A DNA stretch of 64,000 bases from Adiantum capillus-veneris. Its lineage: Eukaryota > Streptophyta > Polypodiopsida > Polypodiales > Pteridaceae. The notes under the pieces were generated by a model that was given only the letters and a program-made list of their open reading frames with translations, ran no database searches and was not told the DNA's origin. Each line of letters opens with the position of its first letter. Positions within the stretch are counted from its first letter, which is position 1. Shown here one piece after another: positions 11,205 to 20,944 of the stretch. The DNA is taken from NCBI GenBank assembly GCA_014529385.2, contig CM043942.1, forward strand, positions 105,810,141 through 105,874,140, given 5' to 3'. A program made the translations under genes and the position numbers.

Positions 11205-12490
11205 ATGGATGATGAGGAGTTTCTTTCTTCTTTGTCACCCCAGCAGAGATAGTGCTACGTGGAGTGTCATCGCTTTGGCGCACCGTCGCACGTTTCTACT
11301 CCATCCATATCTCCCTCTGTTTTGGAGTCCTCAGCGTGCTCTGAAGCTTCGGTGTCAACGAGACGATCTTCACACTCGTCTAGGCACCGGCGCTCTAGTG
11401 GTGGCAGTGACGGTTGTTGTGGGGTCCGCGCCATCGATGCTTCGACACCGCCTCGTGTTCGACGAGGCTCTTTACCCTCCCCTTCTTTGCCCGTCCCGAC
11501 ACCAACCATGGCATCGTCATCGACACCAGGTTTTGCACGGCTGACTGCCGTTCCCCGTAGCTACACACCACTAGCTACTCCTCCAGGAGTCACTCTAGTG
11601 AACACTCCTCGCTTCAGGGCTCACACTCCAGTGGAGACACCTGGCGTCCGTACCCCCATTGACACGCCACTAGAGACCCCCTCCGAGACACCCAGGTTCA
11701 CGCGTCACCGGCGAGAGGGCTTGCCTTACTCCGTCGACTTCAGCGACGGCATCATCTTGGATGATGAAGGCAAGAAGGTGATTTCGCGCATACGCGGTCT
11801 TTGCTCTCAGGTGTTTAGACACTACATACTAAACACTTGGAGTGAAGTACCGAATGAATTAAAAGACAGAGTCATCAGCATGCTTCATGACGAGTTTCCT
11901 GTTCCAACACGGGATGACCGCGTCAATGAAGATGTGATGAAGGTTCGAATGCGCGAATACTGCAAGCATAAGTGTTCCGAAGTGCAAAAAGCAATCAAGC
12001 ATGGGTGGAGCAGACCAGATTGGCTGGCCAAAGAAGATTGGAAGCATGCCAAGAAAGAAGCGCGCGAGAATCTCCACAAGTGGAAGCAACAAAAGGAGGC
12101 AGCCAGAGCGCGAGTAGAGGCAGGGAGCTCGCACCACTTGGGGAGCGGCGGGTGGGCATCATTTGAGGCTGATTTTGTAAGTGTTTTTGCATCTATGTTT
12201 GATAGTTTAGGGTTTATGGGATTTGAAATTCTAACATAATGGATTCTTTGTATGTTTTGACAGTGGTCATTTACAGGACGTGATCGCACACCGTACGAGC
12301 GTGAGTACGCAGGCAGGAAGGGCTTAAACGCCCTTGTAGACATCCTGAGTTCTCGTGGCGGCATGGTTAGTATTAGGATTTATTCTTTTCTATTTATTGT
12401 ATTGTTTTATAAACCTCGCTATATGTTTATACTTACAAAAAGTATCTTATTGTTTTTTTTTTGCAGAATCGGACAGATACGTCGCTTTGA
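11205..12490 (+). pseudogene. Second CACTA gene (Transposase_24/TNPA-like), three exons
   Basis: Exon 1 11205-12176, intron 12177-12263 (GTAAGT...CAG), exon 2 12264-12365, intron 12366-12466, exon 3 12467-12490 ending TGA; both introns are phase 0. The natural start looks like the ATG at 11205 (MDDEEFLSSLSPQQR), but a TAG at 11250-11252 follows, so the longest open part begins at 11259. The N half is a T/P/S-rich linker. The C half has NTWSEVPNELKDRVISMLH and a basic helical region with HGWSRPDWLAKEDWKHA, in the style of plant Transposase_24 (PF03004) proteins that accompany TNP2. These are thought to bind subterminal repeats. Family assignment is from pattern memory. Confidence 0.65.
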
Positions 12491-12914
12491 CGCGATGAGA
12501 CATCTGATTAGAGGACGTCAGTTTAGCCATAGCTAGATAGCATTAGTTTCTTTTTGTCATAGATTATGTATCATGAGACGACTTTTATACGACTTTTTGA
12601 AAACCATGTATATTTTTTAAATAATGACAATGGTTTGTAACTATTACAGTTGCAATTATTAACAATCAAGTGATTTTGCCTATGTATACAATTGTCATTG
12701 ATTTACTTTCATCAATTCATGCTTGTCATCTTTGTATCTTTATTTTGCAAACAATATATACTATGGACGATGGAGTTAATGATTATATTGTCTTGTGGGT
12801 GACTATTTTGGGTCTATATTTATCTTTGCACTTTTTTTCAAAGGTATTTAGACAAATGAAACAGTCAATATGGTTGATGGGTGGTTCAATGCCCTGCCAC
12901 CAAAAAAAATTCAT
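12491..12914. other. CACTA 3' spacer, no gene
   Basis: AT-rich sequence after the last exon. A 98-residue frame (12670-12966) looks membrane-like but has no family signal and runs into the repeat zone, so I regard it as chance. Confidence 0.5.
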
Positions 12915-13120
12915 CTCGGGCATCGCTATGATCGTCGCTATATTAGGTTCTGCAGCATCAGTATAAGCGTCGCTATTGATGGCCCTACAGTGTCGCTATA
13001 GGCTTCGCTATATAGCGACGTTTATAACGTCTAGCATAGCAACGCTTATAGCGACGTCCTCGTATCGACGCTCTTAGCGACCCCGGGGGTTTTAAAAACC
13101 CAATGTATTTCCGTCGCTAA
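12915..13120. repeat. CACTA subterminal repeat region
   Basis: About ten copies of GTCGCTAT or its reverse complement ATAGCGAC (for example near 12921, 12934, 12969, 12992, 13003, 13011, 13047, 13073, 13113), in both orientations. Dense short repeats next to the end are typical of CACTA elements, where the accessory protein binds. CTCTTGTAGTC at about 13143-13153 is one base from the usual terminal TCTTGTAGTG and could mark the end of the element. Confidence 0.65.
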
Positions 13121-13151
13121 AATCGTCAAAAGAGCACACAACCTCTTGTAG

Positions 13152-13301
13152 TCATTCTTGAATATCAAGAAATTCATAAGTATCTTCTCCTGCCGTAGCG
13201 TCGCGGGTACTCTCCTTGAGAGGATCCGGCCGCGAGCCGTCATTGGCAGGATCAGGAGTACTTTGCTCAAAATCGAATGTCATGTTGATATCCGAATCCA
13301 T
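13152..13301 (-). CDS. Small acidic ORF, unknown
   Basis: 49 codons from an ATG in a favourable context (GTAGCCATGG). The product is acidic and polar (starts MDSDINMTFDFEQ). I do not recognise it. It lies at the presumed end of the CACTA element and may be a first exon or chance. Confidence 0.25.
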   Translation of the reverse strand: MDSDINMTFDFEQSTPDPANDGSRPDPLKESTRDATAGEDTYEFLDIQE

Positions 13302-13994
13302 GGCTACACAATGCAGTGAAAGAAGTACTCAGCAAAAATACCTGATTTGGGTAGCTCTTGCCAAGTATAGGTAACTCCCCTTGTGCGTCGTAGCACTTTG
13401 ACTGTCGAAAAAAGAAGAATTTGCACAAACAGTGTAAAAGACGAACTTCGCACAATTGCCCGTGGCTCACCAGACGACTAAAATCGTGTAGGGTAGATGG
13501 TTGAAGCGTCACCGTTGCGAAGAAGGTTGATTATTGAAAGCTTACTTAATCATCAGGACGATTATGTTGTATAAACGCCAACTAAAAGTATCGTAACTAT
13601 AAAAATATGCAGGTTTCTGGAATTCTATGCAATAACTGAGCGTAGCTGTACGTCGTGAGACTCGATGGAATGCCGAGTGCTCTTGTTGCTTGCTCTGCCT
13701 TGCTTGTGCTGCCTTGACTTGCCGCCTTGCTTGTGGGAAGGGCCGCTAACAATGGCCAAGGCTCAAAACCAATGGCCAAATGGCCTTGCCATGTGTATGA
13801 CGGAATACACAGCCAGCATGTTGTCAGCAGCGCGATGAATAAGATGATGTGTGTGGCTTGCCCAGGCAAGTAGCGGCCACGAGGTCTTGGATTCTCCCCT
13901 TCCTCCCCAGGGCGCTTCCTTCAAGTCCAAGCTCTCCCGAAAATCATGCACCACACAGTGGTGTCCAAAACGGGAAAGACAGTACAAAAGATAG
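13302..13994. other. No recognised gene
   Basis: Mixed sequence with several CTTGCCTTG-like words near 13690-13730. Frames such as 13597-13869 show no family features. Confidence 0.4.
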
Positions 13995-14574
13995 GCCAAC
14001 CACACACAGTATGAAGAGCCGACAGACCCCGACAGCTTACCAAAGAAGCGGCATAACCAGTCCAAGGTCAGGAGCACATCCCATTTATATTGCCATGATG
14101 TTATATCATACCATGTCAGCCCATAGCAGACGGGGGTGTATCATCCCCATAGTTACCATACCAAGCTAACATCATTCCCTCAAGTGTACAATCAACAAGA
14201 TAGGCCAGAAAAAACAGGTGCTTTGTATGCACAAGCAGTCCCAAGGCCCACAATAATGTCCAAGTACAGTAGTTGTGATTATGCAGCAGCTACTTTCTGA
14301 GCCGATACCTAAATTTCATGCAGGTATTTCAAAAGAGTCCATTATTTTGCTCAAATGCTAGGCAAAAAATTTTGTCTTTCTAAGTCTAAGACAAATACAC
14401 AGTGTAAAGCTCAGACGGCATCATTCTTCTCTTACCATGCAAGGTATTGCAACACCACTTAAACAAAAACCGAAGCTTAGTGAGGTACTTGTGTTACTTG
14501 AGCTGCAAGCTCCATTTTGGCAAGATCAGACAGAAGCAAAAAAAAGCAGAAATAAAGGCCTACTCCAGGGCTAA

Positions 14575-14611
14575 GTGAGGGCCAGAGTATGCCCTCACCT
14601 CAGTATATATA
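14575..14611 (-). promoter_or_regulatory. P-element leader stem-loop and TATA-like box
   Basis: GTGAGGGC (14575-14582) and GCCCTCAC (14591-14598) form an 8-bp stem with an 8-base loop; TATATATA follows at 14604-14611. The same block is at 31843-31879 and 38137-38173. On the - strand the TATA lies upstream of the stem. Promoter use is inferred from position at the head of each unit. Confidence 0.45.
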
Positions 14612-14805
14612 GGAAGTCATGCATGCTCCCAGAGTCATCAGATTGAATGCAATCGGCCGCCCTCAACTGCTCAAGCCTGTAGGCGCCATAGCTTGGGGAA
14701 GGTGACTGAGAGTGGACAGGGGCCGCCTACCCCATGAAATAATTACACTTCACGCTTTGGTCTAAGCGGGGGCCAAGTCCCCAGTCATCTTTATTATGCA
14801 ACCAT

Positions 14806-14877
14806 GGGGAGGGGGAGGGGGGGGGGGGGGGGGGGGGAGGTTTTTTCCTTAAAAAATACAACTTATGACCAGTATAC

Positions 14878-14943
<66 letters not shown>
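14806..14943. repeat. G-run and (GT)n of the P junction
   Basis: A nearly pure G run (14806-14840) and a (GT)n run (14880-14943) separate the two P units. Frames encoding TH/HT or VC/CV repeats here are translation artefacts of the repeat. Confidence 0.95.
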
Positions 14944-14945
<2 letters not shown>

Positions 14946-14978
14946 CCACCCTAACCCAGGCACCACACACAATGGGTC

Positions 14979-15011
14979 GGTAGTAGGCCCATTGTGTATG
15001 GGCCTACTACC
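14979..15011 (-). terminator. P-element 3' stem-loop
   Basis: A perfect 14-bp stem (arm GGTAGTAGGCCCAT) with the 5-base loop TGTGT, starting at the base after the RT stop codon (15012-15014 on the - strand). The copy at 32293-32325 has one mismatch. It may be an RNA 3'-end signal; function is inferred. Confidence 0.55.
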
Positions 15012-15101
15012 TTATGAGAGAGATGAGACTCTCTTTTTGAAACAATAGTCCAGGCCAGTTATGCCGAATGAGGGCTTGTATGATGGTGTTCCGGATCTGA
15101 T

Positions 15102-15573
15102 TATTATGGAATTGATATTTTATTATTTATTGAGGTTGTGATAGGTGGAAAAGGCTTTATCGAGCTAAGGCTATGCATACGGAAATATATTTTATGTATT
15201 ATTCAAGTGCTCTTTATGAGCTTCGACCATTTATGACTGGCCGGCCAGTTTGTACTCACATTTGACCATTCAAGAAATCTATAAAACAAATACGTGCAAG
15301 AGGGAAATGGTCACTCTTGCACGGGGGGAGATTGCACCCAGTGTCTATGTTGCTCCTCTCTTCCCTCTCGTCGTGTCGGCGTAGCACTCCATTCTAGGAG
15401 GTGTGCCTACACTTGCCCTCTCGCTCTCTCTCACTCTCTTTTCTTCTATGTTCGTGTACGATTTGATTATATGCTCATAGGCTTTGTCACGTATGCGTAT
15501 TTGCGGTGTTTTGTTGTTTCCATCATGCTATTCGAGGTATTTTGCAGGGACGCTACGTCTTCCGTCTGTAGCA
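15102..15573 (+). repeat. TRIM 5' LTR
   Basis: Has a TATAAAA box at 15280-15286 followed by a 10-bp perfect stem-loop at 15293-15323 (arm CGTGCAAGAG). Open frames inside it are repeated in the other LTR and have no family features. Confidence 0.8.
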
Positions 15574-15705
15574 GTGGTATAATCAATGTGTCTAATTTTA
15601 TGGATTTCTCTATTTAATACAGATTCTAATCATTGTTTTTGACAAGTATTGTTTGCAGATTTTTATCTTCGCAACTCAGGACAGTTACTTTCCAACGAAG
15701 AGGTA

Positions 15706-16186
15706 TATTATGGAATTGATATTTTATTATTTATTGAGGTTGTGACAGGTGGAAAAGGCTTGATCGAGCTAAGGCTATGCATATAGAAATATATTTTATG
15801 TATTATTCAAGTGCTCTTTATGAGCTTCGGCCATTTATGACCGGCCGGCCAGTTTGTACTCACATTTGACCATTCAAGAAATCTATAAAACAAATACGTG
15901 CAAGAGAGAAATGGTCACTCTTGCACGGGGGGAGATTGCACCCAGTGTTTGTGTTGCTCCTCTCATCTCTCCTCTCTTCCCTCTCATCGTGTCGGCGCAC
16001 TCCGTTCTAGGAGGTGCGCCTGCACTTGCCATCTCGCTCTCTCTCGCTCTCTTTTCCTCTCTGTTCGTGTACGATTTGATTATATGCTCACAGGCTTTGT
16101 CAGGTATGCGTATTTGCGGTGTTTTGTTGTTTCCATCATGCTATTCGAGGTATTTTGCTGGGACGCTACGTCTTTCGTCTGTAGCA
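15706..16186 (+). repeat. TRIM 3' LTR
   Basis: Same layout as the 5' LTR: TATAAAA at 15884-15890 and the stem-loop at 15897-15927. A small insertion (ATCTCTCCTC) and scattered substitutions distinguish it from the 5' LTR. Confidence 0.8.
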
Positions 16187-16405
16187 CTGATTATGGTTAA
16201 ATCCGTTCTGGCAGTATTTTTTAATTAGTACAGATATCTCTTCCCAGGCCAAAGAGGGGGTAGATGAAGAGTAGCAAATATAGTAAAGAAGGCCAATACA
16301 AGAGCAAATACAGTCTTTGTATGGCCTATTGCTATTTCTTTTAATGAATTCTATGTGAGGAAGCTTAAGAGGATCCTTTCTCCAGATAAATCTAAGGTCA
16401 TATTG

Positions 16406-16534
16406 TAAGAGCTAGGGGAAACTAGACTGAAGATCCTCCTCCCAACCTCCGTTTATATAGGTGGGCTCCTAGTCCCTTGCCCTAGACGGATCCCCTGTCC
16501 ATACTGTCTACCTCGACCCTTGATCGTAGTTCAT
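16406..16534 (-). repeat. Chromovirus LTR remnant, left part
   Basis: Starts TGTAAGAGC next to P sequence and contains a TATA-like box (CTATATAAACGG on the - strand). It seems to continue at 27120-27164, which ends GTCCTGACA, giving an LTR with TGT...ACA ends split by the Tat element. Only about 170 bp in total, short for such an LTR, so it may be incomplete. Confidence 0.5.
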
Positions 16535-18496
16535 TGAGAGGCGGAAGTGAAAAATAGACCCGCTGGCCTCTACACCAAGACTATGCACAATGGCCTCATC
16601 ATGGCGGATACACAATAGGGGCACCACCTAGCAACATATGCGGCTAGGACGCATACATATACACAATGAAGCATGTCATGGAAAACAATTTCAATATCCA
16701 CGCCCAAATGTGGAATGGGGTGGTCGGAGAATAAGGTGAGAGGAGTGGTGAATGAGTGAGAATGGGCTTGCTACTCAGGCATGTTAGTAAGGAAGATAAT
16801 GAGGTAGGGGAAACTTGCGAGTATGCTCACTTATCATACAAGAGGTGGCGAATCCGCACACCTCAAGATGCAAGTAGCAAGATGATAGGAATATGAGAGG
16901 GAGAGTGTGTGTGTGTGTGTGTGTGTGTATGGTGGAGAATCGGCACACCTTTACATAAGCAGAAAAAAAATGGCAACGAACAAGCATATACCATACTCAC
17001 AATGAGATGTATCCAAAGCGACACAAGGTAGGGCACCAAGATGGAGTGTGTTGATTGCTTGCAAACGATGAATACAATAGGTAGCGTATGGCAAGAAGAT
17101 GAGAAGGGAACAAGATTGTAGGAGGCATAATGGAGAGATGGGAGTTGATGGCGAGGAATATCATGAGTGTGTCCATCATTCTTCTTCTTGAAATTGTGCC
17201 TTCAACCCTTAATTACAAGTGGTGTGGAGGTATGGTGCTCATCTTTTGTGCATGGTGATGATGATGGTGATGGTGATGGTGTTGTGATTATGTGATTAGG
17301 GTTCATGCTACAAGCATGTAGCACAAGAGTGTGTATGGATAGGGGTGTGTGTGTGTGTGTGTGTGTATCTCCCCCCAAGTGAGCTCTCATGGCCTCCTTA
17401 TATAGGGAAGGAGGAGAGGATTTAGCAATATTTCTAATTGAAGTGAGTGACCCACTCTGGTGACTAGAAAAATGGGGTGCATGTGATTGTGGCTCCCATC
17501 TTGCCTCCTCATTATTTAAAATACCAGAGTCAATAGAGAGAGAAGAAGAGAGAATGTGGGTAGGATGTAGACGATAGGAGATATTTACAATAGTCTAGCT
17601 TTGGCTACACATAAGCTTATTAGGGAGAAAAGAGAGAGGTAAGAAATGTATAAGAGAGGTTGTCGAAGGTGGATAGTTGTTGATGAGGATGGATCCTCCA
17701 AAAATGGTGATAGAATCACTCTAGACTAGCCAAGACCTCATTAAAAGATCCTTGTCTCTTGTAATCATGCTTGAAGACTTGTAGAACCATAACCATTCTA
17801 GAGGGAAGAAAATTGGGGATGGCCTGTGTCACCATTACACGAGAAAACTGGGGTCCACCACAAAAATCATAGCTCCGCGTTCATAACTCCAAAAATTCTG
17901 AAAAACTTTGAGCTAAAAGTTGAGCTCACGAGCTACATCTTTCATGTTGAACACTCCTTCAGATTCGGGATTCTTCTCTACTTAAAAAATTCAGCCAAAT
18001 AATGTATTATTTGTGGCTGCAAAGGTCTTTTGGTGGTCCCCTTTGAGTGGACTTCTCTCTTGCCTTCAAGTGTAAGCTCCTTCATGTGTATGAAAACATG
18101 ACCTAGAGTTTTGAAAAGATTGGCAATCATTTAGATGGAGGTATTATTGAAATTTGAAAGTGGGGTTGAGGTTTGAAAATGAAAACTAGTGAATAAAATA
18201 TTTGGTAGGGTGGAATAATATATATACATGAAAAATATATTAGAACATACTAAAATATATATATAATGTAATTTAGAATGTATATATTTAATATTTAAGG
18301 TCAAAAAAAGATCAACAAAGAAAGCTTATTTATGCTACGTCGTGATTGATTAGCATAAGTCTTATTAATTTAATAAAGGCTAAAACCTTTGTGAAAAAGG
18401 GAAGAAAAATCAGAAGTAACTTATATAATAGGAAATACTTTTGGTAAAAGAGAAAAAATATATGGGGGGTTCCCATGCATGGAAAAGCTTGCCTCA
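16535..18496 (-). repeat. 3' LTR of the Tat element
   Basis: 1,962 bp, starting TGAGAGGCGG and ending GCCTCA. Roughly 4% different from the other LTR at both ends, but identical by eye from about 17272 to 18064. Holds short GT runs and an AT-rich end. Confidence 0.92.
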
Positions 18497-18510
18497 TTAG
18501 CCTTCCCCCT
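18497..18510 (-). other. Polypurine tract of the Tat element
   Basis: Reads AGGGGGAAGGCTAA on the - strand directly before the 3' LTR, the expected plus-strand primer. Confidence 0.7.
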
Positions 18511-18638
18511 AAGGCTAGAGGTATTCATGCCTCTAGCGTTGTACTTGATTCTTCTTCAATTGAGGTGGAGGAGTCTCCCTCCTCGGGGATTTCCATCATA
18601 GGTGTTGGATCAAATCTCGAAAAGTACTACTTCAACCT

Positions 18639-20087
18639 CTATCCATTGACACTTTTTTTCTGGAGCCTACCATCTGCATCCATCAATCGGTAACCGTCAT
18701 TAGCGTAGTGCTTTCTAATGACAAATGGCCCCTCCCATCTGGGTGAAAACTTTTTATCCTTCCTAGTGTCAAACCTGTTATCATACCGTAGGACCAACAT
18801 ACCTTTCTTGAGACCTTTTGCCCTAAGTCCCTTGTTGAAGGTAAGTCGAAGTTGCTCTACCTGTGCTGCATAATAGCTGATAGCATCTTCTCTGTCTAGT
18901 TGAAGCCTCTCTAGATCAAGAATGTGGTTGTGGAGATGAGCATTAGGACGTTCCACCTGCCCAGCTAGCACCCTGAGACTAGCCAATTGTACTTCAATGG
19001 GTAAAATGGCTTCCTTACCAAACACCTAGTGATATGGTGTGAACCCAAGGGATGTGAGAAATGAAGTGCGAGAAGCCCAAAGTTCTGCCATAAGATGTTT
19101 GTCCCAATCACTTTTGTGATTGTTTACATGTTTAGTGATGATCTTGCAGATCATACCATTTACCTTTTCCACCAAACCATTGCATTGTGGGTAGTAGGGA
19201 GTTGCGTGTCGTCATGAGATACCTAACTTCTCCAGTAACTCTCCTACAAGGTCTCCTCTAAAACCTGGTCCCCTGTCAGAAATTATTTCAAGAGGAGTGC
19301 CGAAACGGCAAAAAAAAATTTCAAATACGAACTTAGCCACTTCCTTAGCTGTAATCCGGGTGGTGGCAACTGCTTCAGCCCACCTGGTCATGTAGTCCAC
19401 ACCCATGATGACATAAAATTTACCTGATTGGCTCCTTGGCAAAGGCCCAATAGCATCAATTCCCCATTTTTCAAATGGTCCATATGTGATTATAGGAGTC
19501 TGTGGCTCATATGTGAGCCTCCTATCCCCCGCCTTTTGACATTCCTTGCATGTTTTACACCAATGATGCACATCCCTATGTAGACTAGGCCATACAAACC
19601 CGGCTTGTAGAATCTTTCTACTAGTGATGTCAAGTGCAAAGTGTCCTCCGCAAACACCATCATGGCAACTTGAAATGATTTCAGTGATCTCTCTAGAGAG
19701 AGGTACACGCCTAAGAATTTGATCCTTACCCTTGCAGTAGAGGTCGTCATTGATAAGGTGGTATTTTGTTGCCTTGCGCACAAGCCACTCCTTTTGGCCC
19801 TTAGTAAGATCCTTAGGAAACTCTCCTGTGTCCAAGAAACTCATGATGTCAGGCATAGCATCGCTACCTTGGAAGAGAGGCAGCTTCAACTTGATAGCAC
19901 CCACCACTGAAACATCTTGCAGCTCCTCTCTAGCTAGAGCATCTGCTTCTTGATTTTCTGCTCGAGGGACATGATGCAATTGTACAACTTGAAATTTCCC
20001 TAAAATTTCCTTGACTTTGCACAAATGGCCTAGCAAGCTATGATTTTTACAAGCCCAAGTTCCTTGTATTTGTTTTATTAAAAGCAT
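18639..20087 (-). pseudogene. Tat element integrase (with end of second RNase H)
   Basis: From 20087 down: the end of the second RNase H (HHVPRAENQEADALARE), then an integrase zinc finger (HDGVCGGHF ... WCKTCKECQ, an HHCC form), then the catalytic core (WGIDAIGPLPRS with the first Asp, EIISDRGPGFRG with the second Asp). The frame meets a TGA at about 19212-19214; translated past it, HATPYYPQ and LVEKVNG supply the expected motif and catalytic Glu. A TAG near 19026 precedes the C-terminal part (MFGKEAILPIEVQ ... FSPRWEGPFVI), which binds DNA in this family. Integrase would insert the cDNA into the chromosome; two stops prevent it here. Confidence 0.88.
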
Positions 20088-20648
20088 GGCATCACCAAAT
20101 ACATTTAACCGTTGAATGCCCTATGTCACACACCACTCTAACCCAAGAGTTAAGGCTGCATATTTTTCCTCATTGTTAGAGTGAGAATCCAAGAGATTCC
20201 CAATTGAGAAAACCTTATCCCCTTGCTCGTTCAAGATGACAATGCCTGCTACTGCAGCTTTGTCCACTTTCCTCTTGTAGGCTCCATCAAAGAAAAGAGA
20301 GTGAGCCTCCTCTACCTTAGGGGCTTCCAACATAGGTGTAATATCTTGATCATTTGGCTTTATCTTTAGCTTCTTTTCATAGTGGCGATGAGTGAGAATA
20401 CCTCCTAGACTGGCCCTTGTGGAGTTCTCCACTTGCATTGTGTAGTCAAACTCTTGCAGCCTTGTGAGCCATTTGGAAATCCTAGAAGAAACATCCATGT
20501 GCTGCATTACATAAGGAAATAATTCTTCCATTCTTAAGATTATGAATGGTCTTGACAATAAATAAGAGCAAAATTTGGTGGTAGCAAACATTAATGCAAG
20601 CACCATGTGCTCCACTGCCGTGTATCCCTTTTCTGATGTAGTCATCAT
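20088..20648 (-). pseudogene. Tat element RNase H and second (archaeal-type) RNase H
   Basis: The first part (MMTTSEKGYTAVEHMVLAL to a WLTRLQEFDYTMQVE block) is the end of the retroviral-type RNase H. The second is an RVT_3-like RNase H: LFFDGAYKRK with the first Asp, SNNEEKYAALTLGLE with the Glu, and VFGDAMLLIKQI with the next Asp, after a TAG at 20121-20123. A one-base shift at about 20648 separates this block from the upstream connection domain. Two RNase H domains in tandem are the diagnostic feature of the Tat lineage. Confidence 0.85.
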
Positions 20649-20944
20649 CGACTAGAGAAGTAGATAGGACGCATGAACGAAGTTTGAGGATCCTTTTGCA
20701 TCAATACAGCCCCAAGTGTGTCATTTCCCACACTAGGGTTTACATAAAATGGCTCGTCCCACTTTGGAGGTGCTATGGTGGGAAGTGAAGCTAGAATTTG
20801 TTTTACCTCATTGAGTTGTTGTTCATTTTCTTCACTCCAAGTAAAAATCTCTTGATGGGTAACTTGTTGTAAAGGGAGAACCACTTGGGAGAGCAAGTGA
20901 ATGAACCTACTCAAATACCTCACCTTTTGAAGAAAAGAGACCAA
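20645..20944 (-). pseudogene. Tat element RT connection and start of RNase H
   Basis: In the same frame as the RT but after a TAG at 20945-20947. VRYLSRFIHLLSQVVLPL and WDEPFYVNPSVGNDTLGAV are the usual RT-RNase H bridge, ending IYFSSR where the shift to the next frame occurs. Confidence 0.8.

Larger units (their letters stand above)
15102..16186. mobile_element. TRIM (miniature LTR retrotransposon)
   Basis: Two direct repeats (15102-15573 and 15706-16186, about 472 and 481 bp) flank a 132-bp inner region without coding capacity. The ends read TATTATGG and GTAGCA, and the 5-bp duplication CTGAT is at 15097-15101 and 16187-16191. The inner region starts with TGGTAT (15575-15580), the first six bases of the usual initiator-Met tRNA primer site, and ends with a purine-rich AACGAAGAGG. 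The uninterrupted target is seen near 32405-32420. Orientation + is indicated by primer-site and purine-tract order. It must be moved by enzymes of another element. Confidence 0.85.
13995..16405 (-). mobile_element. P-element junction: 3' end of one unit, (CA)n, 5' end of the next
   Basis: On the - strand, 16405-16187 joined to 15101-15012 encode the end of the P-element RT (same as 32326-32620), followed by its stop, a perfect stem-loop, (CA)n, and then the 5' leader of another unit (14880-13995, matching 32150-31270 and 38438-37560). A TRIM (15102-16186) has been inserted into the RT tail. The order repeats the junction seen at 32.15-32.6 kb, so P units occur in tandem at two places. Confidence 0.75.

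Noticed and set aside
11885-12364. 159-codon - strand frame over the second CACTA gene
   Set aside because: It lies opposite the sense exon with proper splice sites and shows no family feature.
12670-12966. Membrane-protein-like frame
   Set aside because: AT-rich non-coding DNA readily gives hydrophobic frames, and this one runs into the subterminal repeats.
14625-14660. CTGATGA on the - strand, as in hammerhead ribozymes known from Penelope-like elements
   Set aside because: The required GAAA after stem II is missing, and the copy at about 31905 has CTGATCA, so the core is not conserved.
14941-14960. CCCTAACCC as a telomere-like repeat next to (GT)n
   Set aside because: Only one unit, and it is changed in the homologous junction at 32257-32275.
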